Assembly: GCF_003264365.1 (NCBI RefSeq)
Contig: NZ_PYAK01000005.1
Location: 62,001 to 126,000, forward strand
Source of the DNA: Micromonospora noduli
GTDB lineage: Bacteria; Actinomycetota; Actinomycetes; Mycobacteriales; Micromonosporaceae
Reading direction: 5' to 3'
Length of the DNA: 64,000 bases
Below, one piece after another: positions 36,563 to 45,134 of the stretch. How positions within the stretch are numbered: position 1 is the stretch's first letter; each line of letters starts with the position of its first letter. A program made the translations under genes and the position numbers. A model generated the notes under the pieces. The model saw only the letters and a program-made list of their open reading frames with translations, made no database searches and was not told where the DNA came from.

Positions 36563-38794
36563 TTGAGCGGGCCGGACGACTCCGGTGACGTCGTGGAGCT
36601 GCGGGTGCACGGAGTCTCCGGCGCGAGCGCCGCACAGGTGCTGGACCTGCAACAGACCGGGCAGGTCGCCGGCGACCGCAGTGGCGGGTTCTACCGGCCG
36701 CGCCCGCGGTACCCGGACAGCGCCGGCGCGCACGGGGTGACGCTTGAGGCGTACCGCTGGGGTGACCTGCCCTCCGGGACCGTGGCCCGCACCCTGGCGG
36801 TGGTCTTCCTGCTCCCCTTCATGCTGGTGAACGTCGCGATCTGGATGCGCCCGGCGAACCCACGTTCCGAGGCGACGGTCAAGTCCCTGTGCCGGTTGCT
36901 GGCGCTCACGCTCACCGTGTTGTACGTGCTCGCCATCGCCGGGGTCGCCCTGGACCTCGTCGGTTGGAAGTGCCTGGCCTCGCCGGACTGCCTGGCGGGA
37001 CGCAGTTGGTTGTCCTGGTTGGGTGGACGCCCGATCGGACTGCGGCTGGCGGTGCTCGCGCTGGTCCCGGCCGCCGCGGTCGGTCTGATCTGGCGGGTCA
37101 GCTGCCGTCCGGGGCGGACCTTCGAGGCGTTCCGGGCACCCGAGCAGGGCACCTCCGCGTCTCGGCTCGGCACGGTCGGCCAGTGGGACGCCGAACCACT
37201 GGTGGGCCGGTTGCGCGCCATCCACGTCGCGGCGGCCTTCGCGGCGCTGGACCTCGTCCTGCTCCTGGCCCGGGGCGCCAGTGACGCCTCGCCGGTCACG
37301 ATCGCGCTGACGGCGATCACGGGGGTGATCCTGACGGGCTGCGTGGGACTGCTCTGCACACCGCCGCTGATGGACCGGGCCCCCGGCGACAAACGGCTCG
37401 ACCGGGTCACCCGCACCCTCCGGACCGCCGCCATCAGCCTGACCGTGGTCGTCGTGGCGCTCGTGCTGACCAGTTCGCAAACCTGGCCTCAGGAGCGGGA
37501 ACTCCCCGGCTACGACTCGACGCTGACTGGTCTGTTCGTGGCTCAGACGACGCTGCTGACCGCGCTGGGCGTGGTGCTGCTCTGGCACCGGCGCCGGGAA
37601 CACGGCGCCACCCCGCTGTTCGGGCTCGGCGCTCTCGTTGTCGCCGCCATCGGGATCAGCATGGCGGTGGCGTACTCCGCCGAACTGGTCTACCGGGTGG
37701 CGGACTTCCTGGACCGCGGCGTGTCCACCGGAGCGGGCATCGCCTCCGGCCCACCCCGCGCCTACACCTGGGCGATCTACGGCTTCTTCCGCGCGGTGCT
37801 TTTCACCGCGATCGTCGCCGGCCTCGTCATAGTGATCTCCCGTCGCGGTCGACGGCGGGCCGCCGCGGCGATCGTCGCGCGCGACTTCCCGGACCCGCCG
37901 GCCGAGGCAGGGCCCCGACTGCGGCAGGTCCGAGACGCGATAGCCCGGGCTCGATTCACCGAGAAGCTGGTGCCGCTGGCCGTGCTCTACGGTTGCCTCG
38001 CCGGACTCGGCACGGCCACCACCACCATCGGCCTGCTCGGGCAGGTCCCGGGCGACGTCATCGAGCGGAACATCGGATTGCCGGCGGGCGCGATCACGTT
38101 CACGATCGCGTTCGGTAGCTGGGTGATCGCGGCGATCATCCTCGGTCTGATCATCGGCGGCATCTTCGCGTACCGGACCGAACCGTACCGGCGGCACATC
38201 GGTGTCCTCTGGGATCTCGGCACCTTCTGGCCCCGGGCCGCCCACCCGTTCGCACCGCCCTGCTACTCCGAGCGGGCCGTGCCGGAGTTGGCCCGCCGGA
38301 TCACCTATCTGGTCGAGCGCGGCGACGCGGTGCTGCTCACCGGGCACAGCCACGGCTCGGTTCTGCTCGCCGCCACGGTGCTTCAACTGCCGCCGCAGGT
38401 CGGCGACCGGGTCGCCCTGCTCACCCACGGATCCCCGCTGCGCCGCCTCTACGCACGGCTCTTCCCCGCGTACGTCGACGACGCGGCACTGCACGAGATC
38501 GGCCGGCGGGTGGGTTGGCGTTGGGTGAACCTGTGGCGCGACACCGACCCCATCGGTGGCTGGATCTTCTCACCGCGTCCCGCACCTGCGCCGGCCACCG
38601 CCGGTGACCCGGCCGCCGCTGTGGATCGTCGACAGCGTGATCCCCGTGACGTGGTGACACCCCCCGGGGACAGCGTCGCCCCACCCATCCACGGGCACTG
38701 GCCGGGCGAGTCCGACGAGCCGTTCACCGAGGCGGTACAGGAGTTGGTGCAGCGCCTCGGTGGGCGGGCAGATACGCCCGGGACGCCGAGGTAG
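36563..38794 (+). CDS. Large membrane protein with split alpha/beta-hydrolase motifs
   Basis: The 743-residue protein begins with a soluble strand and oxyanion-type motif (VELRVHGVSGASAAQVL, residues ~11-27) and YRWGDLPSG. A membrane region (~75-565) with roughly 10 segments follows. The soluble C-terminal region has the nucleophile elbow LLTGHSHGSVLLAATVL (Ser near 594), LTHGSPLRRLY, and a Trp-rich WRWVNLWRDTDPIGGW, ending IHGHWPGE, which could supply the catalytic His. This reads as one lipase/esterase-like fold interrupted by a membrane domain. The start is uncertain: TTG at 36563 is used; GTG at 36593 would cut into the conserved first strand. The substrate is unknown. Confidence 0.8.
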   Translation: MSGPDDSGDVVELRVHGVSGASAAQVLDLQQTGQVAGDRSGGFYRPRPRYPDSAGAHGVTLEAYRWGDLPSGTVARTLAVVFLLPFMLVNVAIWMRPANPRSEATVKSLCRLLALTLTVLYVLAIAGVALDLVGWKCLASPDCLAGRSWLSWLGGRPIGLRLAVLALVPAAAVGLIWRVSCRPGRTFEAFRAPEQGTSASRLGTVGQWDAEPLVGRLRAIHVAAAFAALDLVLLLARGASDASPVTIALTAITGVILTGCVGLLCTPPLMDRAPGDKRLDRVTRTLRTAAISLTVVVVALVLTSSQTWPQERELPGYDSTLTGLFVAQTTLLTALGVVLLWHRRREHGATPLFGLGALVVAAIGISMAVAYSAELVYRVADFLDRGVSTGAGIASGPPRAYTWAIYGFFRAVLFTAIVAGLVIVISRRGRRRAAAAIVARDFPDPPAEAGPRLRQVRDAIARARFTEKLVPLAVLYGCLAGLGTATTTIGLLGQVPGDVIERNIGLPAGAITFTIAFGSWVIAAIILGLIIGGIFAYRTEPYRRHIGVLWDLGTFWPRAAHPFAPPCYSERAVPELARRITYLVERGDAVLLTGHSHGSVLLAATVLQLPPQVGDRVALLTHGSPLRRLYARLFPAYVDDAALHEIGRRVGWRWVNLWRDTDPIGGWIFSPRPAPAPATAGDPAAAVDRRQRDPRDVVTPPGDSVAPPIHGHWPGESDEPFTEAVQELVQRLGGRADTPGTPR

Positions 38795-38803
38795 CGGGCC
38801 GGC

Positions 38804-39559
38804 TCAGCGTCCCCGGCCCGCCCGTGCACGCCAGTCGTCCAGGGCGGTGCCGGCGAGGCGGGCGCCATCGGCCGGGACGAGCGAGCGTTCGCCCAGCTTC
38901 GCGCCGAAGTAGCGGGCGTCGGGGTCGGCCACCACCGAACGAGGGTCCTGTTGGTCGGCGAGGAGGGACCGGCCCAGTTCGTCGAGGCGGAACTGCTCCG
39001 GCCCGGCCACCTCGACCACGGAGTTCGTCGGCGCGCCGAGCGCGACCTCGGCGACCGCGGCCGCGACGTCGTCCGCGGCCATGGGCTGAATGAGTACCGG
39101 CGCGAGGTGCACGGTGTCGCCGTCCGTGGCGGTGTCGATGATGCCCTGGAGGAACTCGAAGAACTGGGTGGCGTGCACCACCGAGTACGGGAGTCCGGAC
39201 GCGACGATGAGCTTCTCCTGGGCGACCTTCGCGCGCATGTATCCGCTGTCCGGGATCCGGTCGCACCCCACGATGGAGAGCGCCACGTAGTGGTTCACCC
39301 CGGCGTCCGACGCGGCGGCGAGGAGCGTCCGGGTCGAGGTCTCGAAGAACTCCAGTACGGCGGCGTCCTCGAACGACGGCGAGTTCGACACGTCGACGAC
39401 GACCTCGGCGTCGGTGAGCGCATCGGCCACACCCTCGCCGGTCAGGGTGTTCACGCCGGTTTTCGGCGATGCCGGCACCGCCTCGTGGCCCTGAGAACCG
39501 AGGCGGTCCACGAGCTTGGAACCAATGAGGCCGCTGCCTCCGATGACGACGATCTTCAT
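38804..39559 (-). CDS. NAD(P)-binding short-chain/NmrA-like protein
   Basis: A 251-residue atypical SDR with an N-terminal Rossmann motif (KIVVIGGSGLIGSKLVDRL), DVSNSPSF, HYVALSIVGCDRIPDSGYMRAKVAQEKL and YSVVHATQFFEFL. It resembles NmrA/complex-I-type NAD(P)-binding regulators or reductases. The ATG at 39559 begins the Rossmann strand. It is divergent from the methyltransferase gene. The substrate is unknown. Confidence 0.88.
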   Translation of the reverse strand: MKIVVIGGSGLIGSKLVDRLGSQGHEAVPASPKTGVNTLTGEGVADALTDAEVVVDVSNSPSFEDAAVLEFFETSTRTLLAAASDAGVNHYVALSIVGCDRIPDSGYMRAKVAQEKLIVASGLPYSVVHATQFFEFLQGIIDTATDGDTVHLAPVLIQPMAADDVAAAVAEVALGAPTNSVVEVAGPEQFRLDELGRSLLADQQDPRSVVADPDARYFGAKLGERSLVPADGARLAGTALDDWRARAGRGR

Positions 39560-39678
39560 GGTCGAACCACGTCCTGTCTGCACTGGTTTGAATCGTGCTG
39601 CCAACCAGTAAGACGGAAAGCGTGCACGGATGCAGGACAATCGCCGGAGAACAGTTCGACGGAGATCAGGAGGTCGAC

Positions 39679-40317
39679 GTGGCCACGGTGTCCCACCCGG
39701 TGTTCGCTCGGGTCTACGAGCGGCTCAGCGTCGCAATGGACCGCGCCGGCACTGCGGCGTTCCGGCGGGACCTGGTCGCCGGCCTCTCCGGCCGGGTGAT
39801 CGAGATCGGCGCGGGCAACGGGCGGATGTTCGCCCACTACCCGCCGGGGGTGACCCAGGTTCTCGCTGTCGAACCGGAGCGGCGTCTGCGTGCCGCTGCC
39901 GAGCGCGCCGCGTCTGCCGCACCGGTTCCGGTCACTGTCGTCGACGGTCTGGCCGAGGCGCTGCCCGCCGGGGACGGCGAGTTCGACGCGGCGGTGGTCG
40001 CGTTGGTGCTGTGCACCGTGCCCGATCAGGCGAGCGCATTGGCCGAGATAAGCCGGGTGCTGCGCCCCGGAGGCCAGGTGCGGTTCTTCGAGCACGTGGC
40101 CGCCGAGGAGGCCACCGGTCTGCACCGCGCCCAACGACTCCTCGACGCCACACTGTGGCCGAAGCTGTTCGCCGGCTGCCACACCAACCGCGACACCGTC
40201 GCCGCCATCGGCGCGGCCGGCTTCGAGGTGGAGGAACTGCGCAGGTTCCGTTTCCCGGCCACCAGCAACAGCCCCTCCTCCCCCTGTGTCCTCGGCCGCG
40301 CGGTCAGGCCGACCTGA
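39679..40317 (+). CDS. Class I SAM-dependent methyltransferase
   Basis: A 212-residue protein of the methyltransferase_11 type. The SAM motif I reads GRVIEIGAGNGRMFAHYP, followed by VLAVEPERRLRAAA (acidic residue of motif II), DAAVVALVLCTVPDQ (motif IV) and LRPGGQVRFFEH. Among actinomycete homologues this resembles the short UbiE/phospholipid-type enzymes. The GTG at 39679 is chosen because CAGGAGG lies 5 bases upstream, while the frame opens earlier at 39595 without an RBS. The substrate is unknown. Confidence 0.88.
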   Translation: MATVSHPVFARVYERLSVAMDRAGTAAFRRDLVAGLSGRVIEIGAGNGRMFAHYPPGVTQVLAVEPERRLRAAAERAASAAPVPVTVVDGLAEALPAGDGEFDAAVVALVLCTVPDQASALAEISRVLRPGGQVRFFEHVAAEEATGLHRAQRLLDATLWPKLFAGCHTNRDTVAAIGAAGFEVEELRRFRFPATSNSPSSPCVLGRAVRPT

Positions 40318-40361
40318 TCAACCCCAGGTCAGTTCGGCGGCTGTCCGCGCCTCGCGTGGCC

Positions 40362-40892
40362 TCAGCGGCGGGGCAACCCGGCCATCCAGACGTCCAGCTC
40401 CGCCGGGGAGCGCAGTAACACCACTGGCGGCGCGGACGGGTCGGCCTGCCAGGCCCGCATCCGCCGTCGGGCCCGGCCGAACGCGGTGACGTGCCACACG
40501 AGGATCGAGTCCGGGGACAGCACACTGCTCAGCGACTCACGGTTGCCGTTGCAGATCACCTCGCCGGTGACCACCCGGCGGACGGTGCGGCGGAGCAACC
40601 GCCCGAACGAACGCCACCGTGGATAGTCCAGGCCGACGACCAGGTCGGCGCGGGCCATCGGGACGTCCCGCCAGCCGTGGTACGCCCCGTCGATGATCCA
40701 GCGGTCCCGTCGGCAGATCTCCTCGATCCGGCTGCGTTGCTGGTTGACCGGCACCTCGACCCAGCCCGGTTGCCAGAGCAGATCGTCCACCGGATACCAG
40801 GGCAGTCCGAGGTGTTCGGCCAAACGCGCCGCGAGGGTGGACTTGCCGGAGCCGTACACCCCGTAGACCAGGATGCGACGCGGTGCGCTCAT
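40362..40892 (-). CDS. P-loop nucleotide kinase-like protein (topology-modulation type)
   Basis: A 176-residue adenylate-kinase-like ATPase. The P-loop is ILVYGVYGSGKSTLAARL, followed by WYPVDDLLWQPGWVEV, WIIDGAY (Walker B-like) and ADLVVGLDYPRWRS. These match the AAA_17/topology-modulation (FlaR-like) group. A phosphate-transferring role on a small substrate is likely but unassigned. It is divergent from rtcB. Confidence 0.85.
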   Translation of the reverse strand: MSAPRRILVYGVYGSGKSTLAARLAEHLGLPWYPVDDLLWQPGWVEVPVNQQRSRIEEICRRDRWIIDGAYHGWRDVPMARADLVVGLDYPRWRSFGRLLRRTVRRVVTGEVICNGNRESLSSVLSPDSILVWHVTAFGRARRRMRAWQADPSAPPVVLLRSPAELDVWMAGLPRR

Positions 40893-41064
40893 CGCGGCAG
40901 CGTACGTCGTGAAGGAAAATCAGTTGTCGTGCCTGGCGTGCCTCGGCCAGAGTGACGTCCATGACGTACTGACGGACTCCACCCAGTGCTCCGCGCCACC
41001 GGTGACGCCTCCCGGGGGCCGTGACGCCGTCCGCTTTCACGTTCGCAGTCAGAGATGAGCCTCC

Positions 41065-42252
41065 TTGTCCCAGCACCACCTCCCTCGGGAGCCCCTGCCC
41101 CCGTCCGCCCCGGCCACCGTCACGGTGTTCGCGTCTCCCGCGAGCTGGATCGAGTCCGACGCGCTCGCACAGTGCCAACAGGTCGCCGCCCTGGACGGCA
41201 TGCGGCACGTCGCCGCGATGCCGGACCTGCATCCCGGCAAGGGCGCGCCCATCGGCGCGGCCATGGCGTCGACAGTGCTGTACCCGTTTCTGGTGGGCTC
41301 CGACATCGGCTGCGGCATCGCCGTGTTTCCGATCAAGCTCAAGCGGGCCGTACCGGAACGGCTCGCCGCCCGGTTCCCCGACCTCGACCAGGCCCTCGAC
41401 CCGGTGCGCGACGCCGACGACCCCGCCTGGGCCACCGTCGACGGTGACGTTCCGGCCGGTCACCTGGACGGCCTCGGAACGGTGGGCCGCGGTAACCACT
41501 TCGTGGAGCTGGCCCGCGTCGACACCGTCTTCGACGTACGACACGCAGGCCGGCTCGGGCTCGACGCGGGCGATCTCGTGCTGATCGTGCACAGCGGTTC
41601 CCGTGGTCTGGGCGAGCGGATCCTGCGGGCGCACACCGAGGTCCACGGCGCCGGGGCGGCACCCGACCCCGCCGCCTACCTGGGCATGCACGACGACGCC
41701 GTACGCTGGGGTTCGCTCAACCGCCGGGTGCTGGCCGCCCGGGTGGCGCACGCGTTGGGGGCCGAGCCCACCACGCCGATCGTCGACCAGTGCCACAACC
41801 TGGTCGAGGTCCGGGACGGAATCTACCTGCACCGCAAGGGAGCGGCGCCGGGTGACGGGCGCGATGTTCTGATCGCCGGTACCCGGGGAACGGCGTCCTA
41901 CCTGGTGGCCGCGCACGCCGGACCGGAGGCCAACCATTCGGTGGCACACGGCGCCGGCCGCAAGATGTCGCGCGCCGACGCCCTGCGGCGGGGCCGGGCC
42001 AAGCACACGGTCGAAGAGCTACGCCGTACCCCGGTGGGTTCGCTGGTGGTGTGCGGTGACCGGCAGCTGCTCTTCGAGGAGGCGCCCACGGCGTACAAGC
42101 GCATCGAGCAGGTGATCGCCGACCTGGTCGAGCACCGGCTGGCCACACCGGTGGTCAGCACGACGCCAGTGGTCACCTACAAGACACCCGACCTCGGGTC
42201 CGCCGCACGCTCGGAGCGGCGGGGCCACCGCGGCCGGCGAGGCCGCTCGTGA
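41065..42252 (+). CDS. rtcB: RtcB-family 3'-phosphate RNA ligase (RtcB2 type, paired with PrfH)
   Basis: A 395-residue RtcB: MPDLHPGKGAPIGAA, VGSDIGCGIAV (metal Cys), GRGNHFVEL, LIVHSGSRGLGERI, YLHRKGAAP, GTRGTASYLVA and AHGAGRKMSR. The last contains the His that receives GMP. All metal and guanylylation motifs are intact, so the protein should seal RNA with 3'-phosphate and 5'-OH ends. The only in-frame codon after the upstream stop is TTG 41065, with a weak RBS; GTG 41125 is a later option. An ATG at 41055 is in another frame. The stop overlaps the prfH start (GTGA), so both proteins are made together. Confidence 0.92.
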   Translation: MSQHHLPREPLPPSAPATVTVFASPASWIESDALAQCQQVAALDGMRHVAAMPDLHPGKGAPIGAAMASTVLYPFLVGSDIGCGIAVFPIKLKRAVPERLAARFPDLDQALDPVRDADDPAWATVDGDVPAGHLDGLGTVGRGNHFVELARVDTVFDVRHAGRLGLDAGDLVLIVHSGSRGLGERILRAHTEVHGAGAAPDPAAYLGMHDDAVRWGSLNRRVLAARVAHALGAEPTTPIVDQCHNLVEVRDGIYLHRKGAAPGDGRDVLIAGTRGTASYLVAAHAGPEANHSVAHGAGRKMSRADALRRGRAKHTVEELRRTPVGSLVVCGDRQLLFEEAPTAYKRIEQVIADLVEHRLATPVVSTTPVVTYKTPDLGSAARSERRGHRGRRGRS

Positions 42253-42878
42253 CCACGTTCCTGCTGATGTCGGCCGGGCGTGGGCCGCAGGAGTGCGCCT
42301 GGGCACTGAGTCAACTGCTGCACCGTCTGCGGGGCGAGGGCGTCCGCCGAGGTCTGACGATCCAGCAGGTCGAGGCGATTCCCGGTGACCGCGCCGGCAC
42401 CTACCGGTCGGTCCTGATCCGGATCTCCGGCGTCGACGCCGAGGCGTTCGCGGCCTCGTGGACCGGGACGCTGTGCTGGCAGGCCCCGAGCCCGTACCGG
42501 TCGGGCACGGGCCGGAAGAACTGGTACGTCACCGCCCAGCCGCCCGAACGCGACGCTCCGCCGACGACGTTTCGCGAGGCGGACGTCGACATCGTCGCCT
42601 GCCGCACCGGCGGGCCGGGTGGTCAGCACCGGAACAAGGCCAGCACGGCGGTACGCGCAACGCACCGCCCCTCGGGCCTGGTGGTCGTGGTGGACGAGGA
42701 GCGGCAGTTCAGCCTCAACCGCCGGATCGCCCTGGACCTGCTGCGCCGACGCATCGAGCAGGGCGACGAGGCGGCGCGGCGTGCCGTCACCACCGCCCGG
42801 TGGCGCATCCACGACGAGCTGGTCCGCGGCGATCCGGTGCGGGTGGAACGCCCGACACCCCGGCGACCGGGAGGCTAG
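42249..42878 (+). CDS. prfH: Peptide chain release factor homologue PrfH
   Basis: A 209-residue protein with a class I release-factor catalytic core. The peptidyl-hydrolase motif is RTGGPGGQHRNKASTAVRA, followed by ATHRPSGLVVVVDEERQFS. The N-terminal half lacks the stop-codon-recognition domain of RF1/RF2. This is the PrfH class. PrfH is usually encoded with a second RtcB, and the pair has been tied to rescue of ribosomes with damaged decoding-centre RNA. Overlap with rtcB by GTGA confirms the pairing. It converges with the hydrolase gene (4-base gap). Confidence 0.92.
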   Translation: MTTFLLMSAGRGPQECAWALSQLLHRLRGEGVRRGLTIQQVEAIPGDRAGTYRSVLIRISGVDAEAFAASWTGTLCWQAPSPYRSGTGRKNWYVTAQPPERDAPPTTFREADVDIVACRTGGPGGQHRNKASTAVRATHRPSGLVVVVDEERQFSLNRRIALDLLRRRIEQGDEAARRAVTTARWRIHDELVRGDPVRVERPTPRRPGG

Positions 42879-42882
42879 CGAC

Positions 42883-43788
42883 TCAGACCTTCAGCACCGC
42901 GTCCGCGAATGCCTGCGGCGCCTCCTGCGGCAGGTTGTGCCCGACACCGCCCCCGACGGTCCGGTGCTCGTACGGGCCGGCGAACTGCTTGCCGTAGACG
43001 GTGGGCTCCAGGTGCGGCGCACCGTTGGCATCGCCCTCCAGCGAGATACTGGGCACCGTGATCTTCGGCTTCGCGGCCAGGCGCTCCTCGATCTCCTCGT
43101 ACTGCGGCTCGCCGTCGGCGAGGGCCAGCCGCCAGCGGTAGTTGTGGATGACGATGTCGACGTGGTCGGGGTTGTCGAACGCCGCCGCGCTGCGGTCGAA
43201 CGTCGCGTCGTCGAACGTCCACCTGGGGGACGCGGTGTGCCAGATCAGCTTGGCGAAGTCGCGCCGGTTCTTGTCGTACCCTTCCCGACCGCGCTCGGTG
43301 GCGAAGTAGTACTGGTACCACCACGCGAACTCCGCCTTCGGCGGCAACGGGACCGTGCCCGACTTTTGCCCGTCGATCAGGTAGCCGCTCACCGAGACCA
43401 GACCCCGGCAGCGTTCGGGCCACAGCGCGGCGACGACATCGGCGGTCCGTGCGCCCCAGTCGAACCCGGCGAGCTTGGCGGTGTCGATGTTCAGGGCGTC
43501 CATCAGGGCGATGAGGTCGAGCCCCATGGCGGCCGGTTCACCGTTTCGCATGGTGTCGTCGGACAGGAACCGGGTCGTGCCGTAGCCCCGCAGGTACGGG
43601 ACGACGACCCGCTGACCGGCGGCGGTGAGCAGCGGCACGACGTCGGCGAAGCTGTGAATGTCGTAGGGCCATCCGTGTAGGAGGATCACCGCGTCTCCGT
43701 CGGGCGGCCCGGCGTCCACGTATCCGACGTTCAGGACTCCGGCGTCGACCTGCCGCAGGTCAGTGAACCCGCCAGTGGCCCTTGCCAT
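42883..43788 (-). CDS. Alpha/beta hydrolase, epoxide-hydrolase/dehalogenase-like
   Basis: A 301-residue alpha/beta hydrolase. The oxyanion block is ILLHGWPYDIHSF, and the nucleophile elbow is LAGFDWGARTADVVAAL with Asp (position ~109) in place of Ser. The late acid is in ISLEGDANG and the His in VGGGVGHNLPQEAP. The Asp nucleophile indicates an epoxide hydrolase or haloalkane dehalogenase rather than an esterase. GGGGAG precedes the ATG by 7 bases. The substrate is unknown. Confidence 0.9.
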   Translation of the reverse strand: MARATGGFTDLRQVDAGVLNVGYVDAGPPDGDAVILLHGWPYDIHSFADVVPLLTAAGQRVVVPYLRGYGTTRFLSDDTMRNGEPAAMGLDLIALMDALNIDTAKLAGFDWGARTADVVAALWPERCRGLVSVSGYLIDGQKSGTVPLPPKAEFAWWYQYYFATERGREGYDKNRRDFAKLIWHTASPRWTFDDATFDRSAAAFDNPDHVDIVIHNYRWRLALADGEPQYEEIEERLAAKPKITVPSISLEGDANGAPHLEPTVYGKQFAGPYEHRTVGGGVGHNLPQEAPQAFADAVLKV

Positions 43789-43968
43789 CGACTTCTCCCC
43801 GCGTCCGGACCTGCTCGGATGTGCCCGAATCTAGCGACCTGCCCGGAGTCTGAGCGCCGTTCACACAAGGACCGCTCGACGGATGCCGAACTGGGTAGGA
43901 TGCCCGCTCCCGCGGACCTTCCCGGTGGAGGTCGTGGGCGAGTAGCCGGGTGACCGTAGGGTGATGGC

Positions 43969-44790
43969 ATGGCTGAGCGACCTCTGACCCTGATGGCGGT
44001 GCACGCCCACCCCGACGACGAGGCGACGAGCACCGGCGGCGTCCTTGCCCGCTATGCCGCCGAGGGGGTCACCACAGTGCTGGTTACCTGCACCGACGGG
44101 CGATGTGGGGACGGCCCGGGTGGGGTCAAGCCGGGCGAGGAGGGGCACGACCCGGCCGCCGTGGTGGCGATGCGTCAGGCCGAGCTGGAGGCCAGCTGCG
44201 CCACGCTGAACGTCACCCACCTGGAGACGCTCGGCTACGCCGACTCCGGGATGATGGGCTGGCCCACCAACGACCTGCCCGGCGCGTTCTGGACGACACC
44301 GGTGTCGGAGGCGGCGGACCGGCTCGCGGAGCTGATTCGGCGGTACCAGCCGGACGTGATCGTCACGTACGACGAGAACGGTTTCTACGGCCACCCGGAC
44401 CACATCCAGGCCCATCGGATCACCATGGCCGCCGTCGAGCAGACGGACGTCCCGGCGAAGGTCTACTGGACCACGGTGCCGCGGACGGCCTTCGCGGAGT
44501 TCGGCCGGATCATGAAGGACCTCGGCGTCGAGTGGGCCGAGCCGGACGCGACGGAGCCGCAGCTCGGTCTGCCCGACGACGAGATCACCACCTGGGTCGA
44601 CACCAGCAAGTACGGCGCGCAGAAGTTCGGCGCGCTGGCCACCCACGCCAGTCAGACGGAGAACATCTTCTTCCTGCAACTGGGCGAGGAGCGGTTCACC
44701 GAGCTGATGGGCGTGGAAACCTTCCTGCGGGTCCGGGACCGGACCGGCGTGCCGACCCCCGAGGACGACCTCTTCGCCGGCCTGCGCTGA
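43969..44790 (+). CDS. PIG-L/LmbE deacetylase, mycothiol conjugate amidase (Mca)-like
   Basis: A 273-residue protein of the LmbE-like family with the zinc motif AVHAHPDDEATSTGGVLARY (His and two Asp) and the distal YGHPDHIQAHRITM. CTDGRCGDGPGG and DSGMMGWPTN are typical of mycothiol conjugate amidase (Mca)/MshB proteins, which cleave glucosamine-linked amides in mycothiol conjugates during detoxification. Either Mca or another PIG-L deacetylase is possible; the length and motifs favour Mca. A perfect hairpin follows the stop. Confidence 0.85.
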   Translation: MAERPLTLMAVHAHPDDEATSTGGVLARYAAEGVTTVLVTCTDGRCGDGPGGVKPGEEGHDPAAVVAMRQAELEASCATLNVTHLETLGYADSGMMGWPTNDLPGAFWTTPVSEAADRLAELIRRYQPDVIVTYDENGFYGHPDHIQAHRITMAAVEQTDVPAKVYWTTVPRTAFAEFGRIMKDLGVEWAEPDATEPQLGLPDDEITTWVDTSKYGAQKFGALATHASQTENIFFLQLGEERFTELMGVETFLRVRDRTGVPTPEDDLFAGLR

Positions 44791-44804
44791 CAACTCTTCC
44801 GTAG

Positions 44805-44850
44805 CGCCACCAGGCATCGTCGACCACCGGGTTGACGATGCCTGGTGGCG
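44805..44850 (+). terminator. Terminator hairpin behind the Mca-like gene
   Basis: CGCCACCAGGCATCGTC (44805-44821) pairs exactly with GACGATGCCTGGTGGCG (44834-44850), a 17-bp perfect stem with a 12-base loop, 14 bases after the stop. Confidence 0.85.
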
Positions 44851-44903
44851 TGCGCCGCGATGGCCCACCGCACGAACATGGCGCCGCACCGGTCGCCGGC
44901 CAC

Positions 44904-44914
44904 CGAAAGTTTCG
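44904..44914. promoter_or_regulatory. Xylanase-type palindromic element
   Basis: CGAAAGTTTCG, reading CGAAACTTTCG on the other strand. I recall this 11-base palindrome as conserved upstream of actinomycete xylanase genes. Degenerate relatives occur near 44959 (CGGAAGTTTTC) and 45009 (CAAGTTTCCG). Together they form a cluster in the 284-base gap before the GH10 gene. A TTGACG -35-like box lies at 44973-44978. Confidence 0.6.
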
Positions 44915-45134
44915 AACGCTGGCCACTCAGCGCTGGGCAGGTCATGCGATGAATTTCCGGAAGTTTTCAGCGTTGACGCCCAGACATAGATCGGCTTAAC
45001 GTTTCGAGCAAGTTTCCGGTTTCCGGCCGGAACTACCGGCGTCACCCGACCCAATCGGCTTCCCCGTCCGTCAACACCGAACCCTCACCTCCTAGATCGA
45101 CATTTGTCTATTGATCGTCTGGAAGGGAAGGCCC

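Noticed and set aside
36554..38494. Long antisense open frame opposite the 743-residue membrane protein
   Set aside because: Composition is Arg/Gly/Gln/Asp-rich without any fold or motif, typical of GC-rich shadow frames; the plus-strand gene has membrane segments and catalytic motifs.
41055..41447. ATG at 41055 as start for rtcB
   Set aside because: It is in another reading frame from the RtcB motifs; the true frame has a stop at 41056-41058 and opens at TTG 41065.
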